A stretch of 64,000 nucleotides of DNA from assembly GCF_013085465.1 (NCBI RefSeq), contig NZ_CP049838.1:7316001-7380000 (forward strand), given 5' to 3'. The position numbers and the translations under genes are program-made. The DNA comes from Streptomyces asoensis. GTDB lineage: Bacteria; Actinomycetota; Actinomycetes; Streptomycetales; Streptomycetaceae. Below are positions 8,101 through 16,081 of this stretch, in pieces. Position 1 is the first letter of the stretch. Every line of letters begins with the position of its first letter. Below the pieces are notes generated by a model that did not search any database, had not been told where the DNA came from, and saw only the letters and a list, made by a program, of their open reading frames with translations.

Positions 8101-8730
8101 TCAGGCAGCGCTCTCGGTGGCCGCGATGCGAGCAAGCCATGCCACATGAGCGGCCTGGACACGCGTAGGGGCACCCAATTTCGAGCGTATGGCCCGGACG
8201 TGATCCTTTACTGTTTCCGGGCTGATGAAGAGGGTGCCGGCGATTTCCCGGTTCGACATACCTCGGCTGAGGAGGTGCAGAACCTCGTGTTCCCTGCGGC
8301 TCAAGCGGCATATTCTTTCGCGTGCAGATTCTTCCTGAGGCGTCATTACGCCATTTCTGAGGTACTCGCTGATCATCGATTCGGAGATCTCTGGCGAGAC
8401 GACACGGCAGCCGTTCGATATTGCTGGAATCGCCCAGGGAATGTGCCGTGCGGCGGTATCCCGGAGTAAGATCCCGGCTGCACCCATGGCTAGGATCTGG
8501 CGAACATCGCTGTCGGGAACTCGCTCTGCTAGTACAAGGATGGGAACCCTGATGCCGGAATTCGCGGCATTGTGCAGGAATTCAACCGACTCGCTGCCTT
8601 GGGTGTGAATCCTGATAATGATGTCTGGTTTCGCTTCTGCGGCGGTGACCGTAAGAAACCTCTGAGAGGTCAGTACGGCGTGGAGAGTGTCGTTCAGTAA
8701 GTTCTCTTCACCGCTGATCACAATTCTCAT
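8101..8730 (-). CDS. Orphan LuxR/NarL-type regulator with degenerate receiver and two TTA codons
   Basis: 209 residues. The C-terminal LuxR helix-turn-helix is intact (LSRREHEVLHLLSRGMSNREIAGTLFISPETVKDHVRAIRSKLGA, about residues 140-190). The N-terminal part follows a NarL receiver pattern, but where the phosphorylated Asp should be it reads PDIIIRIHTQGSE, and the conserved Lys is Arg (LLRDTA). It is therefore probably phosphorylation-independent. No kinase is adjacent. Leu codons at 8698-8700 and 8467-8469 are TTA, the rare codon read by the bldA tRNA, so translation is likely tied to development. Codon use is less GC-biased than in neighbours. ATG 8730 follows GGGGG. It may control the secreted-protein genes at 9149 and 9523. 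Confidence 0.8.
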   Translation of the reverse strand: MRIVISGEENLLNDTLHAVLTSQRFLTVTAAEAKPDIIIRIHTQGSESVEFLHNAANSGIRVPILVLAERVPDSDVRQILAMGAAGILLRDTAARHIPWAIPAISNGCRVVSPEISESMISEYLRNGVMTPQEESARERICRLSRREHEVLHLLSRGMSNREIAGTLFISPETVKDHVRAIRSKLGAPTRVQAAHVAWLARIAATESAA

Positions 8731-9148
8731 TTCGAACCCCCGGAAATGCTCCACTGGGCGCGGAGTCATGCCACTAGGTCACCTGGTCAGGGTTGCCTAT
8801 TTCCGATTATCCTTTCCTTGGCTTTGGTGTGACGTCAAGCGATTTCATTCTTCCCGTCGGAAGATTTGAGGTTTCCCTGAGGCCTGGTGATGTGCTCGGA
8901 GTCTTGGGGGTGCCGCTTTTGCGGTGAATAGCCGATTTGGGGGCAATGTGAGGAGAACCCCCCCGGAAAGGGGATGTTGGGGGACGCGTGAGTCGCATTG
9001 AATGGTGACCGGTTCGGCAAGGGGTCGAATCGAATGTACCGCGTTGCAGGACGTGGCGTTGTTGATCGCGATGAATGTCGGTCACCGCCGCAGGCGGCAC
9101 GGCACTGCAATTGAACAAACCGTGACTCATGGAATCGGGTGAAGAAAG
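8731..9148. other. Intergenic region between the orphan regulator and secreted-protein genes
   Basis: This 418-bp stretch is visibly less GC-rich than the rest of the window and holds no convincing gene. It must contain the divergent promoters for the regulator and the first secreted protein. I see a wide inverted repeat, GGTGACCG at 9004-9011 and CGGTCACC at 9079-9086, and two similar C-runs near 8735 and 8955. None can be assigned a role. Confidence 0.5.
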
Positions 9149-9493
9149 TTGCTAGTTGGTATCCGAGCTCGACGGGCTGTGACGACTGCGGCACTTGGAG
9201 TCCTCTTTGCCGGCGCGTTCGCGCTCCAGGCCGGGACATCCGCGTCAGCTTCAGAATCCGCGGCCGCAGGACGTCCCAGTGGTTGCCACTACGAGGTTGG
9301 CGGCTACTGGGGCTCGATCGCTCAATGCTCCGATGACAATGGCGGCTCGTACGCGGCCACTGTTGGGTGCAAGTTTCCGAACGGAAAGATCGTCGACTAC
9401 GACGGCCCTTGGAGGAAGGCAGGGAAGTCCATAGCGTACTGCCAGGGAGACTCCAAGGCCGTGTACGCGGGAATCTGGACCAAGGTCTCCTGA
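9149..9493 (+). CDS. Small secreted protein, four-cysteine family (copy 1)
   Basis: 114 residues with a Sec signal peptide (RARR, then AVTTAALGVLFAGAFALQAG, with a likely ASA-type cleavage site near residue 34). The mature part is about 80 residues with Cys at 46, 60, 74 and 98. It is a paralogue of the next gene: both share PSGC, a second Cys, NGG-x-Y-x-A-x-V-x-C, a Trp at residue 88, and G-x-S-I-x-x-C ending at residue 98. I do not recognise the family. Four conserved cysteines suggest two disulfides in an extracellular domain. The only in-frame start is TTG 9149, after GAAGAAAG, so the start is less certain than the body. Confidence 0.75.
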   Translation: MLVGIRARRAVTTAALGVLFAGAFALQAGTSASASESAAAGRPSGCHYEVGGYWGSIAQCSDDNGGSYAATVGCKFPNGKIVDYDGPWRKAGKSIAYCQGDSKAVYAGIWTKVS

Positions 9494-9522
9494 AGTAGGC
9501 CGGACCGATCGAGAAAGGGTCA

Positions 9523-9864
9523 GTGAAAATGAACAAGCTGTGGAAGGCGCAAGCCGCCGCCATGGGAGTGGTGGCGTGCTTCTCTCTCGGGCTCCAAGGT
9601 ACTGCCAATGCGGCGCCGGTAAGTGACGCATCCGTCATGGCTGCCCCGAGTGGATGTTACGACGGTAAGTACGACAACGGGTGGTATGTCGTTTGCACTA
9701 AAAGTAATGGCGGAAAGTATAGGGCGTGGGTGCGCTGCCTTGCTTTTGGCGGTGGCCCAGACGTTGAGCGTGATGCAGTGGTCTGGAAGTCCAGCGGGCA
9801 GTCCATCGTCTCCTGCCCACCGTTCACCCAGGTCAAGACCGGTGGTAAGTGGACAACGGGTTAA
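9523..9864 (+). CDS. Small secreted protein, four-cysteine family (copy 2)
   Basis: 113 residues with a Sec signal peptide ending near ANA (residues 28-30). Mature Cys residues are at 45, 58, 72 and 98, aligning with copy 1. Shared positions include PSGC, NGG, Trp88, Gly92, Ser94-Ile95 and Cys98; overall identity is low, so the duplication is old or fast-evolving. The start is GTG 9523 or ATG 9529; GAGAAAGGG lies just upstream. It lies 29 nt downstream of copy 1 on the same strand and is followed by a strong terminator, so the two probably form one transcript. Function is unknown. Confidence 0.8.
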   Translation: MKMNKLWKAQAAAMGVVACFSLGLQGTANAAPVSDASVMAAPSGCYDGKYDNGWYVVCTKSNGGKYRAWVRCLAFGGGPDVERDAVVWKSSGQSIVSCPPFTQVKTGGKWTTG

Positions 9865-9877
9865 CCTACTTCCGGGG

Positions 9878-9906
9878 ACGGCCCGCCGATTTCTTCGGCG
9901 GGCCGT
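9878..9906 (+). terminator. Strong terminator after the secreted-protein pair
   Basis: ACGGCCCGCCGA and TCGGCGGGCCGT form a perfect 12-bp stem with a TTTCT loop, starting 13 nt after the stop of copy 2 and followed by TTTCGG. Confidence 0.85.
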
Positions 9907-9960
9907 TTCGGCTGTCTGCCCTGATCGCAGGCAGGCTGAGGTCTGGCTGTGATGCCGAGC

Positions 9961-10116
9961 GGGCGCCGATGAGTTGGTCGAAGACGCCGCCGTTCACCAC
10001 GCTGCGAAATACCTGTGACAGTTTCCCGGCACGCGATGCTTTCGGACCGGATAGCGCCACGGGATCCCGGCACGGGCGCCATGCAGGATGGCGTCCATGA
10101 TCCGGCGCAGAATCTG
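9961..10116 (-). pseudogene. Fragment of an IS5-type transposase N-terminus
   Basis: On the minus strand the sequence reads QILRRIMDAILHGARAGIPWRY, then (after a small indel) HRYFAAW, then in another frame NGGVFDQLIGA. This matches the N-terminal domain (DUF4096 type) of IS5-group transposases, which typically reads RRIVDAVLY-x-TG-x-PWRDLP...DGVFDQL. The fragment is frameshifted and lacks the catalytic part. It forms the far border of the accessory islet and comes from a different IS subgroup than the remnant at 7333-8050. Confidence 0.7.
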
Positions 10117-10140
10117 CTGGGGCTGGGGCTGGGGCTGGGG
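10117..10140 (+). repeat. CTGGGG hexamer repeated four times
   Basis: Four perfect tandem copies of CTGGGG directly next to the transposase fragment. Possibly a replication-slippage product at the islet border. Confidence 0.8.
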
Positions 10141-10323
10141 AGGGTCCGGCGTCCAGACCCTCGTCTCCGCGCTTGGTGCGACGGCCGGCGATCCGTCCGA
10201 TGCCTACTGAGCCTGAACGGCCACACGGAAAGATCAGGGCTCTGGCAGGGCGGAGATGAAAAATGATGGGGTGACGCCATTGTTCGCGTCACCCCTCGTG
10301 CCGAACCCGAAGATCGGTCGAAC

Positions 10324-11235
10324 CTATTCCTTGATGCCGCCGCCCGGCTCGGGTGGGGCGTGGCCCACGGTCTCAAGGTCCTCGATCGCCTCCACTCCGA
10401 CCACCGCGCCCGTGCTCTTCTTGCTGCGGCGCAGCCTGCGTTCCAGCCAACTCGCGAAGCTCGTGAGGGTGAAGTTGATCGCAACGAAGATGACGGCCAC
10501 AACGGTAAAGCTGGCGATGGTGTTGGCGCCGTAGTACGAGCTCATTGGGCTCACTGCGGCGATCAGGTCGGGGAACGTGAGTACCGCGCCGCCGAGGGCG
10601 GTGTCCTTCACGATCACGACGAGCTGACTGACGATAGCCGGCAGCATTGCCGTGACTGCTTGAGGGAGCAGGATCGACGTCATGGTCTGGGTCTTGCGAA
10701 GGCCGATCGCCTGCGCCGCCTCGGTCTGGCCCTTGGGGAGGGAGAGGATGCCCGCGCGGACGATCTCCGCCAGTACTGAGGCGTTGTAGAGCACCAGGCC
10801 GGTGACAACCGCATACAGTGGGCGGTCGTCGGAACTGACGTCCGTGTACTCGGAGTACAGGGCCACACCGAAGATCATCAGGATCAATACTGGGATGGCG
10901 CGGAAGAACTCGACGATCGCGCCGGCCGGAATTCGGATCCATGTATGGTCCGAGAGGCGTGCGATCCCGAACACGGCGCCCAAAGGTAGCGCGAGGAGCA
11001 TGGACAGGGCTGCCGCGATCAGGGTGTTCTTCAGGCCGGGCAGAATATATGTGGTCCACGCCTCGGAGCCGGAGAAAAATGGCTCCCACTTCACCCACTC
11101 GAGCTGGCCCTTTTCGTCCAGGCTCTTGTACACCCACCACAGCACTGCGACGAGTACGGCCAGGAACAGGACCGTGAAGAGTGCATTGCGCCGCTTGGCC
11201 CGGGGTCCCGGGGCGTCATACAGGAGGGAGCTCAT
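10324..11235 (-). CDS. gluD: Glutamate ABC transporter permease GluD
   Basis: Amino-acid ABC permease of the HisM type, 303 residues, about five to six transmembrane helices after a short cytoplasmic N-terminus. The coupling (EAA) loop is seen in RAGILSLPKGQTEAAQAIGLRKTQTMTSILLPQA. It pairs with GluC to form the membrane channel. The ATG at 11235 overlaps the gluC stop (ATGA). A charged C-terminal tail follows the last helix. Gene order gluA-gluB-gluC-gluD matches the glutamate uptake operon known in Corynebacterium and Streptomyces; glutamate as substrate rests on that family knowledge. Confidence 0.93.
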   Translation of the reverse strand: MSSLLYDAPGPRAKRRNALFTVLFLAVLVAVLWWVYKSLDEKGQLEWVKWEPFFSGSEAWTTYILPGLKNTLIAAALSMLLALPLGAVFGIARLSDHTWIRIPAGAIVEFFRAIPVLILMIFGVALYSEYTDVSSDDRPLYAVVTGLVLYNASVLAEIVRAGILSLPKGQTEAAQAIGLRKTQTMTSILLPQAVTAMLPAIVSQLVVIVKDTALGGAVLTFPDLIAAVSPMSSYYGANTIASFTVVAVIFVAINFTLTSFASWLERRLRRSKKSTGAVVGVEAIEDLETVGHAPPEPGGGIKE

Positions 11236-11897
11236 CGCTTCACCGCTACCTTCTTGCCCACCCAGCCGAGAATCAAGCCGGTCGGCAGCGTCAGACACAA
11301 GAAGCCGAACGCGAATACCGCGGAGATCAGCAGGAGTTGTGCCTCGTTCTCAATCATTTCCTTCATGAGCAGGGCGGCTTCGGCGACACCGATTGCAGCG
11401 GCTACTGTGGTGTTCTTGGTCAAGGCGATCAGTACGTTGGTCAGCGGGCCGACCACCGAGCGGAAGGCCTGGGGCAGCACGATCAGTGTCAGGATCTGGG
11501 TGAAATTCAGCCCCACCGCGCGGGCCGCCTCCGCTTGGCCGACCGGCACGGTGTTGATGCCCGAGCGGATTGCCTCGCAGACGAACGCCGAGGTGTAGGC
11601 GATCAGGCCGAGCACGGCGAGCCGGAAGTTGATGCTGTCGAAGTCGTGGGCGCCGAGGCTGATGCCCAGGGTCTGGTTGAGCCCCAGCGAGGTGAACAGA
11701 ATGATCACCGTCAGTGGGATGTTCCGCACGATGTTCACGTAGGCGGCGCCGAAGCCGCGCATCAGGGGCACTGGGCCGACGCGCATGGCTGCCAGCAGGG
11801 TCCCCCAGAACAGGGAGCCGACGGCCGAGAGCAGCGTGAGCTGCACAGTCACCCAGAAGGCGCCCAACAGGTCGTAACCTTCAAGAAAGTCGAACAC
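11232..11897 (-). CDS. gluC: Glutamate ABC transporter permease GluC
   Basis: Second membrane subunit, 221 residues, of the HisM/GltK permease family. The transmembrane segments cover almost the whole length and the EAA loop is SGINTVPVGQAEAARAVGLNFTQILTLIVLPQAF. It overlaps gluD by 4 nt at its end and starts 77 nt after gluB, so all four glu genes form one minus-strand operon. Confidence 0.93.
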   Translation of the reverse strand: MFDFLEGYDLLGAFWVTVQLTLLSAVGSLFWGTLLAAMRVGPVPLMRGFGAAYVNIVRNIPLTVIILFTSLGLNQTLGISLGAHDFDSINFRLAVLGLIAYTSAFVCEAIRSGINTVPVGQAEAARAVGLNFTQILTLIVLPQAFRSVVGPLTNVLIALTKNTTVAAAIGVAEAALLMKEMIENEAQLLLISAVFAFGFLCLTLPTGLILGWVGKKVAVKR

Positions 11898-11973
11898 GAT
11901 CTCCCGCGCTTCCGCGTGTGGGTTGGCCCGAGTGCGCCGCCCTCAGCGGGCGACGCACTGGCTGGGCGCTTCA

Positions 11974-12813
11974 TCAGCTCTTGACGTCGCCGATCTTCGG
12001 CGCTGCCTCCGCCTTGTAGTTGGCCGGGCCGAAGTTCTTCTCCACGGCCTTCTGCCAGGAACCGTCAGCGACCATCTCCTCAAGAGCCTTGTTGATCTTT
12101 GCCTTGAGGTCGCTGCCCTCCTTGACTCCGATGCCGTAGTTCTCGTTGGTCATCTTCAAGCCGCCGAGCTTGAACTTGCCCTTGAACTGGTCCTGAGCGG
12201 CGTAGCCGGCGAGGATCGAGTCGTCCGTGGTCAACGCGTCGATGGCCTTGTTCTGAAGACCGCTCAGGCAGGCCGAGTACGTCGGGTACTTCTGGAGGTC
12301 CGCGTCGGGAGCCAGCTTGTCCTTGATGTTCTGCGCCGAGGTAGAGCCGGTCACGGAACACAGCTTCTTCTTGTTGAGGTCCGCCGGGGACTTGATGGTG
12401 TCGTCGTCTGCGCGGACGAGGACGTCCTGGTGGGCGAGGAGGTAGGGGCCGGCGAAGTCGACCTTCTTCTCGCGCTCCGGGTTGATCGAGTACGACGCAG
12501 CGATGAAGTCGACGTCACCACGCTGAAGCATGGTCTCTCGGTCGGCGCTCTTCGACTCCTTCCACTCGATCTGGTCGGCGTTGTAACCGAGCTTCTTCGC
12601 GACGTAGGTGGCGACATCGACGTCGAAGCCGGAGTAGCCCTGCGGAGTCTTCTGGCCGATGCCGGGCTGGTCGAACTTGATGCCCACAGCGATCTTCTTG
12701 TCCCCGCCGGAGGAACCGCTGTCGTCCTTGTTGTCGTCGCCGCCGCAGGCGGTGGCGGTCAGGGCGAGGACGAGGGCTGCGGCGGAGGCGGCGGTGACCT
12801 TGCGAAGCTTCAT
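11974..12813 (-). CDS. gluB: Glutamate-binding lipoprotein GluB
   Basis: Extracellular family 3 solute-binding protein, 279 residues. The lipoprotein signal peptide ends in the lipobox LTATAC. Mature motifs fit amino-acid binding proteins: GIKFDQPGIGQKTPQGYSGFDVDVATYVAKKLGY, VDFIAASYSINPEREKKVDFAGPYL, and NENYGIGVKEGSDLKAKINKALEEM. It captures glutamate outside the membrane for GluCD. It sits between the ATPase and permease genes of the operon. Confidence 0.94.
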   Translation of the reverse strand: MKLRKVTAASAAALVLALTATACGGDDNKDDSGSSGGDKKIAVGIKFDQPGIGQKTPQGYSGFDVDVATYVAKKLGYNADQIEWKESKSADRETMLQRGDVDFIAASYSINPEREKKVDFAGPYLLAHQDVLVRADDDTIKSPADLNKKKLCSVTGSTSAQNIKDKLAPDADLQKYPTYSACLSGLQNKAIDALTTDDSILAGYAAQDQFKGKFKLGGLKMTNENYGIGVKEGSDLKAKINKALEEMVADGSWQKAVEKNFGPANYKAEAAPKIGDVKS

Positions 12814-12875
12814 GAGGAACTTCCTTAGAAGAGTGGTGAAGTACTGCGTGCGGTGCGGGTTCCGTCAGATGCAGG

Positions 12876-13652
<777 letters not shown>

Positions 13653-13666
13653 CGCTCTGGTGCTCC

Positions 13667-13688
13667 GTCCTCCTCGGTTTCGGAGGAC
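13667..13688 (-). promoter_or_regulatory. gluA leader hairpin covering the ribosome-binding region
   Basis: In the gluA mRNA, GUCCUCC and GGAGGAC form a 7-bp stem with an 8-nt loop. The downstream arm is the purine-rich stretch just before the start region, so folding could hide a ribosome-binding site. A GGAG closer to the ATG remains free, so the effect is uncertain. Confidence 0.4.
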
Positions 13689-13745
13689 AGTAGTGACCTG
13701 CTGCGACCAGCGTCATTACATCTGAGGGGAATCTGAGCATCACGA

Positions 13746-13761
13746 TCCGATAGCAATCGGA
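13746..13761. promoter_or_regulatory. Inverted repeat upstream of gluA
   Basis: TCCGAT-AGCA-ATCGGA, perfect 6-bp arms with a 4-nt spacer, about 94 bp upstream of the gluA start. It is a candidate operator for glutamate uptake control; no regulator is identified. Confidence 0.4.
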
Positions 13762-13966
13762 CACGTGTCGTAGCACTTGTGACCTGCGGGCGTATCGGGC
13801 GGATAACGGAAGCCGGGTGCAACCGGAACCCTCTTGACGGCGTCCTCGTCCATCAGCGTGACTGCCATGATGCACACACGCGTGTGCCCGCGTTTTTCCC
13901 GACGGAGAACCGAACGCCCGTTGTAGTGAGTCAGACCGTATGCCCGATGAACCGGAGGAGGCCGGC

Positions 13967-14653
13967 ATGAGACTGCTGCTCGTCGAGGACGACAACCACG
14001 TCGCCGCCGCCCTGTCCGCGGTCCTGAAGCGGCACGGTTTCGACGTCACCCACGCGCGCAGTGGCGAGGAAGCGCTCCAGGCGCTCGTCCCGGAGGGCCC
14101 CGGCTTCGGGGTCGTGCTGCTCGACCTGGGCCTTCCCGACCAGGACGGGTACGAGGTCTGCGGCAAGATCCGCAAGCGCACCGCCACGCCGGTGATCATG
14201 GTGACCGCCCGCTCCGACGTGCGCTCCCGCATCCACGGCCTCAACCTGGGGGCCGACGACTACGTGGTGAAGCCGTACGACACCGGGGAACTGCTCGCCC
14301 GTATCCACGCCGTCAGCCGCCGCACCGTCCACGAGGACCAGGAGGCCGGCGGGGAGGACGCGCTGCGCCTGGGCCCCGTGCACATCGAACTGCCCACCCG
14401 GCGCGTCACGGTGGACGGTTCGGTCGTCCAACTGACCCGCAAGGAGTTCGACCTGCTGGCGCTGCTCGCCCAGCGTCCCGGTGTGGTCTTCCGCCGGGAA
14501 CAGATCATCAGTGAGGTGTGGCGCACCAGCTGGGAGGGGACCGGGCGCACCCTGGAGGTGCACGTGGCCTCGCTGCGCGCCAAGCTGCGCATGCCCGCGC
14601 TGATCGAGACCGTACGCGGCGTCGGCTACCGGCTCGTCGCCCCGGGCGCATAG
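13967..14653 (+). CDS. OmpR-type response regulator
   Basis: 228 residues: receiver domain (about 1-115) with acidic pocket EDD at 7-9, phospho-acceptor D53 in LLDLGLPDQDG and Lys in DDYVVKPYD, then an OmpR winged-helix DNA-binding domain (LTRKEFDLLALLAQRPGVVFRREQI). ATG 13967 is preferred because GGAGGAGG lies just upstream; an in-frame ATG at 13940 is possible. The gene is followed 12 nt later by its likely partner histidine kinase. The neighbouring TAXI binding-protein gene converges on the kinase gene. Confidence 0.93.
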   Translation: MRLLLVEDDNHVAAALSAVLKRHGFDVTHARSGEEALQALVPEGPGFGVVLLDLGLPDQDGYEVCGKIRKRTATPVIMVTARSDVRSRIHGLNLGADDYVVKPYDTGELLARIHAVSRRTVHEDQEAGGEDALRLGPVHIELPTRRVTVDGSVVQLTRKEFDLLALLAQRPGVVFRREQIISEVWRTSWEGTGRTLEVHVASLRAKLRMPALIETVRGVGYRLVAPGA

Positions 14654-14665
14654 CGGGGCCCGCGG

Positions 14666-16072
14666 TTGCGTACACGTCTCCTGCCGCTGCTCATCGTGCT
14701 GATGGCGGCCGTACTGCTGGCCCTCGGGGTGCCGCTGGCCGTCAGTGTGGCGGGCGCCCAGCAGCAGAACGTGGTCGTCGACCGCATCGACGACACCGCG
14801 CGGTTCGCGGCGCTCGCCCAGTTCGTCACCGCCTCGTCGGGCGTCAACGACTCCGCGTCGGCGACGAACGAGCGACGCGCGACGCTCAGCCGGGAGCTCG
14901 ACAGCTACTACGACGTCTACGGCATTCGTGCCGGTGTCTTCTACGGCACCGACACCCCCATGGCTCATGCCCCCAGGGACTGGTACCTCCCCGAAACGGG
15001 GGAGGTGCGGGAAGCATTCGAGGAGGCGCTGCTCAGCCGTCGCAGCCACGACCCCCGGCAGGTGTGGCCATGGCAGCGCAACCGGCTCGTCGTGGCGTCG
15101 CCGGTCATCCGGGACGGTGACGTGGTCGCCGTCGTGGTCACCGACTCGCCCACCGGGCCGATGCGGTCGCGGATCCTGCACGGCTGGCTGGTCGTCGGCG
15201 CCGGCGAGATCGCCGCGATGCTGCTGGCCATCGGCGCCGCCCTGCGGCTGACCGGCTGGGTGCTGCGGCCTGTGCGGGTCCTGGACGCCACCACCCACGA
15301 GATCGCGAGCGGCCGCCTGAAGTCCCGGGTCGCGGTGGCCGGCGGGCCCCCGGAACTCCGGCGGCTGGCCGGGGCGTTCAACGAGATGGCGGACAACGTC
15401 GAGGACGTGCTGGAGCAGCAGCGCGCCTTCGTCGCCGACGCCTCGCACCAACTGCGCAACCCGCTCGCCGCACTGCTGCTGCGCATCGAACTGCTCGGGT
15501 ACGAGCTCCCGGAGGGCAACGAGGAGATCGCCTCCGTCCAGAACGAGGGCAAGCGCCTGGCCCAGGTCCTGGACGACCTGCTCGACCTGGCCCTGGCCGA
15601 GCACGCGGAGGCCGACCTGCGGGTCACCGACATCGGCGCGCTGGCCGCCGAGCGCGTGGCCGCCTGGGCGCCCACCGCCGCGGCCAAGGGCGTCCGGCTG
15701 GTCGGCGACTGCCCGCCCACCACGGCATGGGCCGACCCGGTGACGCTGTCCAGCGCGCTGGACGCCGTGATCGACAACGCGGTGAAGTTCACCCCGGAGG
15801 GGGAGAGCGTCACGGTCACGGTCACGGCCGACGGCGAGACCTCGACCGTCGTCGTCACCGACAACGGTCCCGGGCTGACCGACGAGGAACTCACCCGCGT
15901 GGGCGACCGTTTCTGGCGCAGCGGCCGCCACCAGAACATCAAGGGCTCCGGTCTCGGCCTGTCCATCTCCCGGGCCCTGCTCGCGGCGGGCGGCGGCTCC
16001 CTCTCGTACGACCATCACGAGCCCGGTGGACTGACGGCGACCGTGTCGGTGCCGAGGTCTCCGACGTCGTAG
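14666..16072 (+). CDS. Sensor histidine kinase
   Basis: 468 residues with a TTG start. One transmembrane helix is near the N-terminus (LLPLLIVLMAAVLLALGVPLAV) and a second near residue 180, with an extracytoplasmic sensor region of about 150 residues between. HAMP follows, then the H-box ASHQLRNPLAALLLRIELL, N-box DNAVKFTP and G boxes DNGPGLT and GSGLGLSIS. It would phosphorylate the regulator encoded just upstream. The signal is unknown; the adjacent TAXI-type binding protein is a candidate partner. Confidence 0.93.
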   Translation: MRTRLLPLLIVLMAAVLLALGVPLAVSVAGAQQQNVVVDRIDDTARFAALAQFVTASSGVNDSASATNERRATLSRELDSYYDVYGIRAGVFYGTDTPMAHAPRDWYLPETGEVREAFEEALLSRRSHDPRQVWPWQRNRLVVASPVIRDGDVVAVVVTDSPTGPMRSRILHGWLVVGAGEIAAMLLAIGAALRLTGWVLRPVRVLDATTHEIASGRLKSRVAVAGGPPELRRLAGAFNEMADNVEDVLEQQRAFVADASHQLRNPLAALLLRIELLGYELPEGNEEIASVQNEGKRLAQVLDDLLDLALAEHAEADLRVTDIGALAAERVAAWAPTAAAKGVRLVGDCPPTTAWADPVTLSSALDAVIDNAVKFTPEGESVTVTVTADGETSTVVVTDNGPGLTDEELTRVGDRFWRSGRHQNIKGSGLGLSISRALLAAGGGSLSYDHHEPGGLTATVSVPRSPTS

Positions 16073-16081
16073 CCGGGGGTC

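Larger units (their letters stand above)
9907..10323. other. Islet border region
   Basis: Between the terminator and gluD there is no intact gene. The stretch holds the transposase fragment at 9961-10116 and a CTGGGG repeat at 10117-10140; nothing is recognised in 10141-10323. Confidence 0.5.
13653..13966. other. Divergent regulatory region gluA / response regulator
   Basis: This 314-bp region carries the promoters of gluA (minus) and of the two-component operon (plus). It contains the gluA leader hairpin at 13667-13688, the inverted repeat at 13746-13761 and the palindrome CACACGCGTGTG at 13875-13886. No gene is evident. Confidence 0.6.

Noticed and set aside
13931..16018. Minus-strand 695-codon frame opposite the two-component genes
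   Set aside because: Shadow frame; the plus-strand regulator and kinase have complete motif sets.
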